This document shows positions 17,684-27,662 of a DNA stretch of 64,000 nucleotides, one piece after another. The translations under genes were made by a program, and so were the position numbers. The DNA is taken from assembly GCA_958295865.1 (NCBI GenBank), contig CATQHF010000001.1, positions 124,001 to 188,000 of the forward strand, given 5' to 3'. The notes below the pieces were generated by a model. That model ran no database searches and was not told where the DNA came from. It worked only from the letters and a program-made list of their open reading frames with translations. This DNA comes from an uncultured Dehalococcoidia bacterium (GTDB lineage Bacteria; Chloroflexota; Dehalococcoidia; Lucifugimonadales; JADFKI01). Numbering within the stretch: position 1 is the stretch's first letter; every line of letters begins with the position of its first letter.

Positions 17684-18001
17684 TTGATAGAGCTTGCCCA
17701 CTTTCAGGTACTCGGCGCGGGGCTGTTCGCCATCGGCATATACGGCGTACTCGCCCGCCGCAGCGCGGTGCTCATCCTCATGTCCATCGAGCTGATGCTG
17801 AACGCCGTGAATGTGAACCTCATCGGCTTCGCCGCCTTCAGCGCATTCAGCGAGGCGCACAGGGCATTGGGCCAAGTGCTCATCATATTCGTCATCACCA
17901 TAGCCGCAGCCGAACTAGCCCTAGCCGTAGCCATCATCCTGCGCCTCTACCGCAACCGCTCCTCCGTCAACGTCGACGAGATAAACTTGATGAAGTGGTG
18001 A
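17684..18001 (+). CDS. nuoK: NADH-quinone oxidoreductase subunit K
   Basis: 105 residues, three transmembrane helices with the conserved Glu in LILMSIELMLNAVNVN and a second in ITIAAAELALAVAI, both implicated in proton transfer. TTG at 17684 preceded by GGGAG is chosen; the frame is open from 17660 but adds no family sequence. Confidence 0.95.
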   Translation: MIELAHFQVLGAGLFAIGIYGVLARRSAVLILMSIELMLNAVNVNLIGFAAFSAFSEAHRALGQVLIIFVITIAAAELALAVAIILRLYRNRSSVNVDEINLMKW

Positions 18002-18091
18002 ATAAGTTTTTCAGCAAGGCAAAGGGCAGATGTCCTTGGCAATTCAGTTCGGCGAATGTATCCTGCTTCCAAAAGATGGAGGCAGAGAATT

Positions 18092-18382
18092 ATGGCAGCG
18101 AATTGGACATATCAGGATTTTCAGGAAGGCAACCCACGCTGGACGGCAGGCAACGGAAATGAGGTATCGGTAATCCCAGCCAGACGAAACAGTAGGGACG
18201 CGGCGTTTCTGGTCTTGGAGCAGTTCACCGCTGGAGGTCCCAGCGACAACTGGCTCGACGAGGTGCGCTATATGTACGCCGATATATGCGATGATGATGA
18301 AGTGGACAAGTACCTGAATGATAAGGCATACTTGTACAAACACCAGATGATAGTATGGGGCAAGAACGACAGCAGGCGGTAG
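18092..18382 (+). CDS. Small protein upstream of the GmrSD-like gene
   Basis: 96 residues from ATG 18092 (frame open from 18056). Acidic C-terminal half (YMYADICDDDEVDKYLNDKA). Family unknown. It ends 23 bases before the DUF262 gene, so the two are probably co-transcribed and may be functional partners. Confidence 0.55.
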   Translation: MAANWTYQDFQEGNPRWTAGNGNEVSVIPARRNSRDAAFLVLEQFTAGGPSDNWLDEVRYMYADICDDDEVDKYLNDKAYLYKHQMIVWGKNDSRR

Positions 18383-18405
18383 GCGCTGTTCTAGGGAGCA
18401 TTCCA

Positions 18406-20088
18406 ATGCAGCAAAAGACATTTGAAGCGACAGAACTGGAAATAAGAAGAGTTTTCAGTGGTGACTATCTCTTTGAAATGCCGTCGCATCAAAGGCCTTA
18501 TGCATGGACAACCGAAGAGACGGACGAGCTTCTGCGCGATTTGTCGATCGCTATGGGCGACAGCGAAGAAGCCTATTTTCTGGGAAGCATCGTTCTTATC
18601 AGAAACTCCGACTCGTCAGCCTACCAAGTCATCGATGGGCAGCAGCGTCTTACGACGCTGACTATACTGTTCTGCGTTCTCCGTGAACTCTCCGAAGATA
18701 AGAAAGCTAAGGAAAGCCTTGACTATCGTGTCCGAGAAAAAGGGGATAGATACGCTGACAGCCGAGACCGCTACCTCCTCTCCATTCGAGACCGCGACAA
18801 CGATTTCTTCCGAGAGAATGTCCAACGAGTTGGCAGGCTTTCAAATTTTGTTAACGGCACTGCTGAACATCCGACAGAAAGCAGGCAGAGAATCTTTGAG
18901 AACGCCAAGTCTCTTTGGGAGCAACTTAAACGGGAAAGCATTGAAAGGCTGGATGCGCTTGCCAAATTCATCATCCAGCGATGCTACCTCGTAGTCGTAA
19001 CCGCATCTGACAGAAACTCCGCTCACCGTATCTTTTCGGTGCTGAACGCGCGCGGGTTGAACTTGGACGCAACCGACATCCTGAAAGCGGATATTCTCGG
19101 CTATGTGCCAAAGAACAGAGAGCGCGAATACACTCGAAAGTGGGAAGACTTAGAAGAAGAACTTGGACGCGATGATTTCAGAAACCTATTCGCGCACTTG
19201 TATGTGATATACAACCACAATAGATACCACCGGGAGTTGGCAGAAGCATTCAGAGTAGATGTCATAGAACGGAATGAGCTAGGCGGCATGCGCTTCGTCG
19301 ATGATGTGCTTGAGCCTTACGCCGATGGCTACCAAATCGTTTCCAAAGCGATGTATGAAGACGGAAACGATGCCAGTGAGGTCAATCTGTATTTGCAGTA
19401 TCTGGGGTGGCTTGACAACGAAGACTGGATTCCCCCCGTCCTGGCATTTCACCACAAACACGGTAACGACAGCACGGCGCTGTTGCAGTTTTTGAAGGAT
19501 TTCGACAGGCTGGCTTACGGTCTATTTATCTTGCGTTTCCGACGAGATCCACGCATCTTACGCTATGCAAAAGTTCTCGAAGCCATAGATGCAGACAATC
19601 AACTCAATGCGGACGCCGGCGGCGTACTTGCGCTTACATCTCAAGAAAAGAGGGACATTCTGCAGGCACTGGATGGGCCCGTGTATCAGAACCAGCCCAG
19701 GCGATTTACCACGCCTATTCTCGCTCGCCTGAGCAACGCGATTGCCGACCCGCCTATCTCCGAGTTTGCGAAGGTCACCGTCGAGCATGTGCTGCCACAA
19801 AACCCGAAAGTCAATTCGGAATGGATAGACGCTTTCCCAGATGCCGAAAAACGGGAAGATTGGACGCATAAGCTTGCGAACCTTGTGCTGCTGTCCCGCA
19901 AGAAGAACGCGCGCGCCCAAAACTACGACTTCACGCGCAAGAAGACCGAATACTTTCGCAGACACGGCATACCCTCATTCGCCCTCACTTCGCAGGTAAT
20001 GGACGAGTCCGAATGGACGCCTAATGTCCTGGAACGCCGCCAACGCTACTTGCAGGATGTGCTGAAGCGGGAGTGGAGTTTAGGTTAA
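18406..20088 (+). CDS. GmrSD-like DUF262/DUF1524 protein
   Basis: 560 residues. N-terminal DUF262 (GmrS-like nucleotide-using) domain with FEMPSHQRPYAWT near residues 25-37 and the DGQQRLTT motif near residue 77. C-terminal DUF1524 (GmrD-like His-Asn nuclease) with VEHVLPQN near residue 460 and KLANLVLLSRKKNARAQN. Such fusions are type IV-like restriction factors acting against modified phage DNA; that role is inferred from the family. ATG 18406 is used rather than the upstream 18355. Its TAA ends at 20088 and nuoL starts at the very next base. Confidence 0.85.
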   Translation: MQQKTFEATELEIRRVFSGDYLFEMPSHQRPYAWTTEETDELLRDLSIAMGDSEEAYFLGSIVLIRNSDSSAYQVIDGQQRLTTLTILFCVLRELSEDKKAKESLDYRVREKGDRYADSRDRYLLSIRDRDNDFFRENVQRVGRLSNFVNGTAEHPTESRQRIFENAKSLWEQLKRESIERLDALAKFIIQRCYLVVVTASDRNSAHRIFSVLNARGLNLDATDILKADILGYVPKNREREYTRKWEDLEEELGRDDFRNLFAHLYVIYNHNRYHRELAEAFRVDVIERNELGGMRFVDDVLEPYADGYQIVSKAMYEDGNDASEVNLYLQYLGWLDNEDWIPPVLAFHHKHGNDSTALLQFLKDFDRLAYGLFILRFRRDPRILRYAKVLEAIDADNQLNADAGGVLALTSQEKRDILQALDGPVYQNQPRRFTTPILARLSNAIADPPISEFAKVTVEHVLPQNPKVNSEWIDAFPDAEKREDWTHKLANLVLLSRKKNARAQNYDFTRKKTEYFRRHGIPSFALTSQVMDESEWTPNVLERRQRYLQDVLKREWSLG

Positions 20089-21993
20089 TTGCCCCTCGCA
20101 TGGCTCATACCCGCCCTTAACGCCGCCGCCTTCGTCGTCGTTGCGCTCGGCGGTCGCTGGCTGCCGGGGCGCGGCGCGTTCGTCTCCATACTGGCGATGG
20201 CGGGCGGGTTCGCGCTGTGGGCGGTTGTGCTTGCCGACCTGCTGGGCAGCGGCGCGGCGCATGGCGCGTACAGCGTGGAATGGCTGCGCGCGGGCGATAC
20301 CGCCATCGCTTGGGGCGTGTTCATCGACCGCCTAGCCGTCGTGATGCTGGGGCTGGTCACATTCGTCGCGCTGCTGGTGCAGGTCTATTCGCTGGAATAC
20401 ATGCGCGGCGACTCGCGCTTCGGCTGGTACTTCGCCGTGCATTCGCTGTTCGGCGCGGCGATGCTCGCGCTCGTGCTTGCCGACAACCTGCTGTTCCTGT
20501 ACATCGCCTGGGAACTTGTGGGCTTGGGGTCATACCTGCTCATAGGGCACTGGTGGGAGCGGCGCTCGGCGGCGGAAGCGGCGAAGAAGGCGTTCATCAC
20601 CACGCGCATCGGCGATGTGGGCTTGCTGATAGGCATCATCCTGCTGTTCCGCGCCACCGGCACATTCGACATAAGCGACATCATCGCGGCGGCGCAAGCG
20701 GGCGACATCGGTCAAGGGACGCTCACGGCGTCCGCGCTGCTGATATTCATGGGCGCGATGGGCAAGTCGGCGCAATTCCCCTTTCATGTATGGCTGCCCG
20801 ACGCGATGGAAGGTCCCACGCCCGTCAGCGCGCTGATACACGCCGCGACGATGGTCGCCGCCGGCGTCTATCTGGTGGCGCGCATGCTGCCCCTGTTCGA
20901 GCTTGCGCCCGTCGTGATGCTCACCGTCGCGCTCATAGGGCTGTTCACCTTCATATACGCGGGCACGCTCGCGCTGGTGATGACCGACATCAAGCGCGCG
21001 CTCGCCTACTCCACGATAAGCCACCTCGGGCTGATGATGCTGTCGCTCGGCGCGTTCGGACTAGCCGCCGCCATATTCCATCTCGTCGCGCACGGCATAT
21101 CCAAGGCGCTGCTGTTCCTCGGCGCGGGCAGCGTGATGCACGGCTTGGACGAAGAGACCGACATGCGGCGGATGGGCGGCTTGCGGCGCGCGATGCCGCT
21201 GACCGCGCTGACATTCGTCGTAGGCGCGCTGTCGCTCGCGGGCATCGCGCCACTGAGCGGCTTCTTCAGCAAGGACGAAGTGCTGATAGCGGTGCTGGAG
21301 CATCGCAGCCCAGCGTTCCTCGCGCTCACACTCGCCGGCGTCGCCCTCAGCGCCCTCTACATGGCGCGCATGGTATGGCTCACATTCTTCGGCGCGTCGC
21401 ACCCCGACGCCGAGCATGCCCACGAAGCGCCCGCGCTGATGACCGCCCCCCTGCTGCTGCTGGCGTTCTTCTCGCTCACCATGGGCGCGCTCGCATTCGG
21501 CTGGGGCGGCTACCATGGCTTCGCCAACTGGCTGACCGGACACGGCGGCTTCCACATCATCCCCTGGCTGACCGTCATATCGCTCGCGCTCGCAATCGGC
21601 GGCATAGCGATAGGCTGGTATGTGTACAACCGGAAGCCGCCGGACAGAGAGACGGCAAGCGGGACGGCAACCCAATTCGACAGAGACGACGCGCCGCATG
21701 CGCGCATAGCAAGGCGGTTCGCGCCCATACACCGCGCCATGCTCAACAAGTATCACATGGACGACCTCTATCAGTGGCTGATAGACCGCGTCGCCCTCGC
21801 CTTCAGCCGCCTCATCGCGCTATTCGACCGCGCGATAGTCAACGACCTAGGCGTCGACGGCGCCGCGCTCTCCGTGCGCCTCACAGGATTCTGGCTGCGC
21901 CTGACGCAAACCGGACGCCTGCACAACTACGGCATGGCAATGGCAGCGGGGTTAGTGGCGGTGGCGCTGCTGTGGTGGTTAGCGCTGTCGTAA
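20089..21993 (+). CDS. nuoL: NADH-quinone oxidoreductase subunit L
   Basis: 634 residues, antiporter-like proton-pumping subunit. Family sequences such as FLYIAWELVGLGSYLLIGHW, KSAQFPFHVWLPDAMEGPTP and SALIHAATMVAAGVYL are complete, with the long lateral and final helices at the C-terminus. The start is TTG at 20089, directly abutting the stop of the GmrSD-like gene, so translation is likely coupled and the original leader seems to have been replaced. Confidence 0.96.
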   Translation: MPLAWLIPALNAAAFVVVALGGRWLPGRGAFVSILAMAGGFALWAVVLADLLGSGAAHGAYSVEWLRAGDTAIAWGVFIDRLAVVMLGLVTFVALLVQVYSLEYMRGDSRFGWYFAVHSLFGAAMLALVLADNLLFLYIAWELVGLGSYLLIGHWWERRSAAEAAKKAFITTRIGDVGLLIGIILLFRATGTFDISDIIAAAQAGDIGQGTLTASALLIFMGAMGKSAQFPFHVWLPDAMEGPTPVSALIHAATMVAAGVYLVARMLPLFELAPVVMLTVALIGLFTFIYAGTLALVMTDIKRALAYSTISHLGLMMLSLGAFGLAAAIFHLVAHGISKALLFLGAGSVMHGLDEETDMRRMGGLRRAMPLTALTFVVGALSLAGIAPLSGFFSKDEVLIAVLEHRSPAFLALTLAGVALSALYMARMVWLTFFGASHPDAEHAHEAPALMTAPLLLLAFFSLTMGALAFGWGGYHGFANWLTGHGGFHIIPWLTVISLALAIGGIAIGWYVYNRKPPDRETASGTATQFDRDDAPHARIARRFAPIHRAMLNKYHMDDLYQWLIDRVALAFSRLIALFDRAIVNDLGVDGAALSVRLTGFWLRLTQTGRLHNYGMAMAAGLVAVALLWWLALS

Positions 21994-22015
21994 AGGAAGT
22001 TGGGACAATCACATC

Positions 22016-22630
22016 ATGAAATCACCCTTGACCGTTCAATTACTCACTGATGAAGCAAGCCGTTTCTCCGAAATGGAATCTTCCCATTCGGAGACATCGC
22101 TCTACGGCGTGACGGACGGCAAGGCTATCGGCACATATTTTGAGCATAGATTCCGAGCCTACCTTCGTGAGAGATATTTATACGAAGAGGGAAGTTCCTC
22201 GAGCGGGATCGATTTTCCAAGTCTCGATGTGGACATGAAGGTTACGCGCGTTCGACAACCGCAATCATCTTGCCCTTTCAGGTCGGTTAGGCAAAAGATT
22301 TATGGGCTAGGGTACTCTCTTTTAATCTTTGTCTATGAGAAAACCGATGACCAGTCAACACAAACCGGAAGGTTGAACATTCTGCACACCATCTTCGTTG
22401 AAGCGAGCAGAACAGCCGACTACCAAACTACTATCGGCATTCGGCGCATCATTGAGAACAACGGCAACGAAGACGACCTGATAGCGTTTATGCAAGAACG
22501 CTCGCTGCCTGTTGATGACATTCAGGCGTTGCAGTTGGCTCAAGAACTATTGAACAACCCACCGGAGCCGGGCTATCTGACAATCTCAAACGCCCTCCAG
22601 TGGCGACTTCAATACCGGCGAGTAATTTAG
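22016..22630 (+). CDS. Type II restriction endonuclease, PD-(D/E)xK type
   Basis: 204 residues. Core SGIDFPSLDVDMKVT gives the D...DxK catalytic pattern, preceded by a helix with YFEHRFRAYLRERY and followed by RQPQSSCPF and QKIYGLGYSLLIFVYEK. It cuts DNA at a site protected by the methyltransferase downstream (inferred). ATG 22016 lies 23 bases after nuoL with AGGAAG before it. Confidence 0.75.
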   Translation: MKSPLTVQLLTDEASRFSEMESSHSETSLYGVTDGKAIGTYFEHRFRAYLRERYLYEEGSSSSGIDFPSLDVDMKVTRVRQPQSSCPFRSVRQKIYGLGYSLLIFVYEKTDDQSTQTGRLNILHTIFVEASRTADYQTTIGIRRIIENNGNEDDLIAFMQERSLPVDDIQALQLAQELLNNPPEPGYLTISNALQWRLQYRRVI

Positions 22631-22676
22631 CAAGCCGGAACTGTGAACGGCATTTATCGAGTACGATAGGGCAAAT

Positions 22677-24176
22677 ATGTCAGCAAAAAACAGACACATT
22701 CAGGAGTTCGGCGACTTTCAGACGCCGACGCAACTTGCGCGTAAGGCATGCTTGCTGCTCTCTAAACAAGGGCTAACCCCCGCCTCTGTCGTTGAGCCTA
22801 CTTGTGGAGTGGGAAATTTTCTGGTCGCCGCTCTCGAGACCTTCTCCGGCATCAAGAACACGGTTGGCATTGATGTCAACTCGCAGCATATCGACCGAGC
22901 GCGAGTTGCTGTTGAGGCAGTAGGCAACGGCAGTGAGATTGACATCCGACAGGGCAATTTCTTCACCACTGATTGGAGATGCTTGGTTGAATCTCTGCCG
23001 GAGCCGCTACTTATCATCGGCAACCCTCCCTGGGTCACCAACGCGGCGCTTGGTTCGATAGGCAGCTCTAACGCGCCCCAAAAGTCCAATTTCCAAAAGT
23101 ATCGCGGACTAGACGCAATCACCGGAAAAAGCAACTTCGATATATCCGAGGCTATGCTTCTTGAAACGCTGGATTGGATGGCAGGAAAGCGCGCTACTAT
23201 GGCGATGCTGTGCAAAACCGCCGTCGCAAGGAAAGTCCTGACGCATGCGTGGAAGAACGAGTATAGACTGGCGGCGGCGGACATTTATCGCATAGATGCG
23301 ATGGCTCAATTCGGAGCTGCAACAGACGCCTGTCTGCTAGTTGTTACCGCTTCTTCAGCAAAGACGAACTTCGATTGCCGAGTTCACGATTCGCTGGACG
23401 AATCCTCCGTCAGTTCCGTTCTCAGATATAGCGACGGGCGGTTGTTAGCCGATGCCGCGGCTTATGAGACATGGAAGCATCTTGAAGGGAACGGATGGTA
23501 TAAGTGGAGGTCCGGAATCAAGCATGACTGCGCCAAAGTCATGGAGTTACGCAAGCTGAATGGCAAATATCAGAACGGACTTAGTGAAATCGTAAGCCTT
23601 GAGAGCGATTATCTCTATCCTATGCTCAAAAGCTCAGACATTGCGAACAGCCCAAATCCTCATCCCTCCCGCTTTATGGTAGTCCCGCAAACATTCTTAG
23701 GCGAGGACACCGGCCTGATTAAAGAACACGCCCCAAAGACTTGGGAGTACCTCGAAAGCCACGCGGACTTTCTGGAACGCCGCGCAAGTTCAATCTATCG
23801 AAATCGCCCGCCATTCTCGATATTCGGCGTGGGCAAATACTCATTTGCGCCTTGGAAAGTCGCTATCTCAGGTTTCTACAAAAGCTTGCGTTTCAGAATT
23901 GTATGTCCCTCAGCAGGAAAACCTGTCGTGCTCGATGACACTTGCTATTTCATCGCCTGCCAGACACAGGAAGAGGCTGCCTGCATAGCAGAAATGCTAA
24001 ACAACGAGGTGGCGCAGAAATTCTTTTCTGCGTTCATCTTTTGGGATGCCAAGCGCCCCGTCACAATCGAGTTGTTACAGCGGCTTGACCTATTGGCTCT
24101 CGCTAAAGAACTAGGAAAGGATAACCGGCTAATGAGCTACAGGAACTCTAATACACAGCAGCCATCCTTGCTGTAA
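22677..24176 (+). CDS. N6-adenine DNA methyltransferase
   Basis: 499 residues. S-adenosylmethionine motif VVEPTCGVGNFLVAALE near residue 40 and catalytic NPPW near residue 115 identify an adenine-N6 methylase. The C-terminal half (from about 290) is likely the target-recognition region. Pairs with the upstream endonuclease as a compact R-M system lying between nuoL and nuoM; base composition is visibly more AT-rich than nuo. Confidence 0.88.
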   Translation: MSAKNRHIQEFGDFQTPTQLARKACLLLSKQGLTPASVVEPTCGVGNFLVAALETFSGIKNTVGIDVNSQHIDRARVAVEAVGNGSEIDIRQGNFFTTDWRCLVESLPEPLLIIGNPPWVTNAALGSIGSSNAPQKSNFQKYRGLDAITGKSNFDISEAMLLETLDWMAGKRATMAMLCKTAVARKVLTHAWKNEYRLAAADIYRIDAMAQFGAATDACLLVVTASSAKTNFDCRVHDSLDESSVSSVLRYSDGRLLADAAAYETWKHLEGNGWYKWRSGIKHDCAKVMELRKLNGKYQNGLSEIVSLESDYLYPMLKSSDIANSPNPHPSRFMVVPQTFLGEDTGLIKEHAPKTWEYLESHADFLERRASSIYRNRPPFSIFGVGKYSFAPWKVAISGFYKSLRFRIVCPSAGKPVVLDDTCYFIACQTQEEAACIAEMLNNEVAQKFFSAFIFWDAKRPVTIELLQRLDLLALAKELGKDNRLMSYRNSNTQQPSLL

Positions 24177-24210
24177 CGCCACCCTATCCCCTTAACACCC
24201 CACATCCATG

Positions 24211-24222
24211 TAAAATAACCAC
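24211..24222 (+). promoter_or_regulatory. -10 element immediately before nuoM
   Basis: TAAAAT at 24211-24216, six bases before the nuoM ATG and no ribosome site: the layout of a leaderless transcript. No good -35 is visible. Confidence 0.35.
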
Positions 24223-25866
24223 ATGCAAATCCTTGACCAGCACATCCTCCTAGCAATCATCGCGCTGCCGATAGTCGGCGCTGCGGTCATCATGGCGACG
24301 CCGAGCGCGTATCAAGCGGCGGTGCGCCGCACGGCGACCGTGTTCGCCTTGGTCGTGATGCTGCTGTCGTTCTATGTATTCGCGCGCTACTACCTCGACG
24401 GCGACGGCGCGCGCTTCGCCGACACATGGCGCTGGCTCGGCATACCCGGCCCTTGGCAGTTCGGCGACATCGGCATATCGCTGACGCTCGGCGTGGACGG
24501 CATCGGCGCGCCTATGCTGCTGCTCACGGGCATAGTGATGTTCACCGGCGTGCTGGTTTCGCTGTCCATCAAGGCATGGAACAAGGACTTCTTCATCCTC
24601 TACTTCCTGCTGCTGGCGGGCGTATTCGGCGTATTCGCCTCCTACGACCTCTTCTTCTTCTTCTTCTTCTACGAGCTCTCGGTATTGCCGATGTACCTGC
24701 TCATCGGCGTCTGGGGCAGCAGCAGCCGCTTCCCCAAGTTCAGCCGCACCAAGGAGTACAGCGCGATGAAATTGACGCTGTACCTCGTGGCGGGCAGCGT
24801 GCTGATATGGGTCGCGCTGATGGCGATCTTCGTGGAGGCGGGGCTAGGTACATTCGACATACGGCTGCTTGCCGAAGCCGAGTATTCGCCCACCTTCCAG
24901 AAGGTATTCTTCCCATTCTTGGCAATCGGGTTCGGCATACTGGCCGGGCTTTGGCCATTTCACACATGGTCGCCGGACGGACATGTGGCAGCGCCGACCG
25001 CCGTGAGCATGGTGCATGCCGGTGTGCTAATGAAGCTGGGAGCATTCGGCATCATCCGCGTCGGGATGGTCATACTGCCGGAAGGCGCGGAGTTTTGGAT
25101 GCCCGCGCTCGTCCTGCTAGGAACGGTGAATGTCATCTACGGCGCAATCTCCGCGATGGGACAAAGCGACCTGAAATATGTGATAGGCTACTCCAGCGTC
25201 AGCCACATGGGATATGTGATGATGGGCATCGCCACGCTGCACCCGTTGGGCTTGGGCGGCGCGGTCTTGCAGATGTTCTCGCACGGCGTAATGACCGCGC
25301 TATTCTTCGCCGTCGTGGGCGTAGTCTATGACCGCACGCACACGCGCGACATGCTCATCCTCGACGGTCTCGCCAAGCGCATGGGCGTAACCGCCGTATT
25401 CTTCACCATCGCCGGGCTGACCTCGCTAGGCTTGCCCGGCCTAAGCGGCTTCGTCGCCGAGCTGCTGGTATTCCTCGGCTTATTCCAGACCTACCCCGCG
25501 CTAGGCGTACTCGGCGTCATAGGCGCGGCGATAACGGCAGTGTACATCCTGCGCCTGCTGGCAAAGGTATTCTTCGGCCCCCTCAGCGCGCTGCCCGACG
25601 AAACCGAACTCCATGCGCCCGACGATGCAACAGCCGTCAGTCCGGAGACGCCCCAGCCGCACACCGACAGCGCGCCCATAGCCGTCGCCACCGAACACGC
25701 CGCCGCAACCCACGCCGAGACGCCCGCGTCATTGGACGCCACCAGAGAAGAAAAACTATCAGCCGCCATCCTCACCGCATTCATCCTGCTAGTCGGGCTA
25801 TTCCCCTGGCCCTTCATGCGCGTCATCAACGGCGGCGTGGCAGAATTGCTGGCGCGGTTCGGGTAG
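24223..25866 (+). CDS. nuoM: NADH-quinone oxidoreductase subunit M
   Basis: 547 residues, antiporter-like proton-pumping subunit. FFFFFYELSVLPMYLLIGVWG, FPFLAIGFGILAGLWPFHTW and VSMVHAGVLMKLGAFG are characteristic. A hydrophilic insert of about 55 residues (SALPDETELHAPDD to SLDATREEK) precedes the last helix. Parts of the 3' end recur twice downstream. Confidence 0.96.
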   Translation: MQILDQHILLAIIALPIVGAAVIMATPSAYQAAVRRTATVFALVVMLLSFYVFARYYLDGDGARFADTWRWLGIPGPWQFGDIGISLTLGVDGIGAPMLLLTGIVMFTGVLVSLSIKAWNKDFFILYFLLLAGVFGVFASYDLFFFFFFYELSVLPMYLLIGVWGSSSRFPKFSRTKEYSAMKLTLYLVAGSVLIWVALMAIFVEAGLGTFDIRLLAEAEYSPTFQKVFFPFLAIGFGILAGLWPFHTWSPDGHVAAPTAVSMVHAGVLMKLGAFGIIRVGMVILPEGAEFWMPALVLLGTVNVIYGAISAMGQSDLKYVIGYSSVSHMGYVMMGIATLHPLGLGGAVLQMFSHGVMTALFFAVVGVVYDRTHTRDMLILDGLAKRMGVTAVFFTIAGLTSLGLPGLSGFVAELLVFLGLFQTYPALGVLGVIGAAITAVYILRLLAKVFFGPLSALPDETELHAPDDATAVSPETPQPHTDSAPIAVATEHAAATHAETPASLDATREEKLSAAILTAFILLVGLFPWPFMRVINGGVAELLARFG

Positions 25867-25896
25867 ATGGATATGACCATCTTTGCCGTTGGGATG

Positions 25897-25902
25897 TAAA
25901 AT
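25897..25902 (+). promoter_or_regulatory. -10-like TAAAAT before the ImmA/IrrE gene
   Basis: TAAAAT at 25897-25902 with a weak ATGACC 18 bases upstream (25873-25878). It would give the ImmA/PIN pair its own transcription inside the operon. Confidence 0.3.
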
Positions 25903-25942
25903 AGATCTACACTGCCACACATACTGATTGAATTGCTGAACC

Positions 25943-27127
25943 ATGCCTCAAGTCAATCCTGAAATACTAATCTGGGCGCGCGAGACTGCCGGACTCGCCC
26001 GCGAGGATGCGGCTAAGAAACTCGACATTCGCGCCGCGTATGGAGTGGATGCCGTGGAGAGGCTTGCCGCGCTTGAAGTCGGAACGGACGAACCGACGCG
26101 CCCCCTGCTCGTCAAAATGGCGAAGCAGTATCGCCGTCCATTGCTCACTTTCTACCTCTCCAAACCGCCGCGAAAAGGCGATAGAGGCGCTGACTTCCGT
26201 ACCTTGCCAGTCGAGTATTCCGCTGCCGATGACGCGATACTCGACGCGCTGATACGAGATATACGGGCGCGCCAGAACATGGTGCGCGCTGTGCTGGAAG
26301 ACGAAGACGAGGCAGAACCCCTTCGTTTTATAGGCTCGCATGAAATATCAGACGGATGGCAAGTCGTCATTGCATCCCTCAGAAGTCTGCTCAATGTGCG
26401 GCGCAATGACTACTACACCCAACCCGACACAAGAGGCGCATTTGACTTGCTGCGTACTGCTGTCGAAGAAGCGGGGATATTCGTGCTGCTCAAGGGCAAC
26501 TTGGGAACTCATCATACTGAGATCAATACGGAAATCTTTCGGGGCTTTTCTATTGCGGATGAGATAGCGCCATTCATTGTTATCAACGAATATGACGCCA
26601 CATCCGCATGGTCGTTCACGCTGCTGCACGAACTGGTGCACCTTATCTTGGGGCAAACGGGTATCAGCAGCACGGGAACAGAGAATGAAATAGAGCGATT
26701 TTGTGATGATGTAGCGGGCAGATTCCTGCTGCCCGACAGCGAAATGCAGGAACTTGCCCTGCAAAGTACGAGTAACATCAGCAATTTGGCGGAGCGAATT
26801 TGCGAATTTGCAAGAGTACGCAACCTAAGTCGCACAATGGTTGCGTACAGAGCCTATCGCACGAACAAGATTAGCCGAACAACTTATGGCAGGCTTTCTA
26901 ACCAATTCCGCCGACAGTGGCTTAACAACCGAAATAATCGTCGAGAACGCCAGCGACGGGCAGGTGGAGGTGGAGATTTCTATGTCATCCGTCGCCACCG
27001 CATAGGCAACGGGCTTATGATACTGGTCAGCAGAATGATGGTTGCCGGGGCGCTGCCCACAACAAAGGCTGCGACTGTCCTGGGAATCAAGCCCCATCAA
27101 GTACAGAGCCTTCTGGAACTTGGATAG
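25943..27127 (+). CDS. ImmA/IrrE-family metallopeptidase with N-terminal HTH
   Basis: 394 residues. N-terminal XRE-like segment (NPEILIWARETAGLAREDAA), then the COG2856 peptidase domain with the zinc motif HELVHL near residue 229. ImmA/IrrE proteins cleave repressors or act as regulators in phage-related and toxin-antitoxin modules. The PIN gene starts 12 bases later, a recurrent ImmA-DUF4411 pairing. Confidence 0.88.
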   Translation: MPQVNPEILIWARETAGLAREDAAKKLDIRAAYGVDAVERLAALEVGTDEPTRPLLVKMAKQYRRPLLTFYLSKPPRKGDRGADFRTLPVEYSAADDAILDALIRDIRARQNMVRAVLEDEDEAEPLRFIGSHEISDGWQVVIASLRSLLNVRRNDYYTQPDTRGAFDLLRTAVEEAGIFVLLKGNLGTHHTEINTEIFRGFSIADEIAPFIVINEYDATSAWSFTLLHELVHLILGQTGISSTGTENEIERFCDDVAGRFLLPDSEMQELALQSTSNISNLAERICEFARVRNLSRTMVAYRAYRTNKISRTTYGRLSNQFRRQWLNNRNNRRERQRRAGGGGDFYVIRRHRIGNGLMILVSRMMVAGALPTTKAATVLGIKPHQVQSLLELG

Positions 27128-27139
27128 GACAACTGAGTT

Positions 27140-27634
27140 TTGCTGTATCTTCTCGACGCCAACGTGCTTATTGACGCGAACCGCGATTACTATCCCATCC
27201 GCAGAGTGCCTGAGTTTTGGAATTGGCTTGTGTATATGGGTGAACGAGGGCAGGTGAAAGTTCCGCAGGAAGTCTATGAAAAGGTTACTGACGCCAATGA
27301 CGACCTCGCAACCTGGTTGAAAGACAACAGAGGCGCAATGCTGCTTGCTGAGGATGTTGACCTAGCGCTGGTCAACCGTGTGATTGAGCGGGGCTACGCA
27401 CCGGACTTGACCGACCATGAAACCGAGCAACTGAACGAAGACCCGTTCCTGATTGCTTACGCTCTAGCCGACATTAAGCAACGCTGCGTTGTTACAACCG
27501 AGAGGTCAAGACCCAAAAGACAAAGGGCAAATCGCCACATCCCCGATGTGAGCAACGACTTCGGTGTTTGCTGTCGCAATACTTTCCAACTCATCAACGA
27601 GCTAGACTTTCGCACTGATTGGAACGCGCCTTAA
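27140..27634 (+). CDS. DUF4411-family PIN-domain protein
   Basis: 164 residues from TTG 27140. PIN acidic residues are visible in YLLDANVLIDANRDYY, the Glu in VPQEVYEKV and the Asp in LNEDPFLIAYALA. Probably an RNase toxin whose partner is the upstream ImmA/IrrE-type protein. The sequence behind its stop leads into a nuoN/nuoM junction fragment. Confidence 0.85.
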   Translation: MLYLLDANVLIDANRDYYPIRRVPEFWNWLVYMGERGQVKVPQEVYEKVTDANDDLATWLKDNRGAMLLAEDVDLALVNRVIERGYAPDLTDHETEQLNEDPFLIAYALADIKQRCVVTTERSRPKRQRANRHIPDVSNDFGVCCRNTFQLINELDFRTDWNAP

Positions 27635-27662
27635 TATCCGACTGCACCACAAAGGCGGCGGC

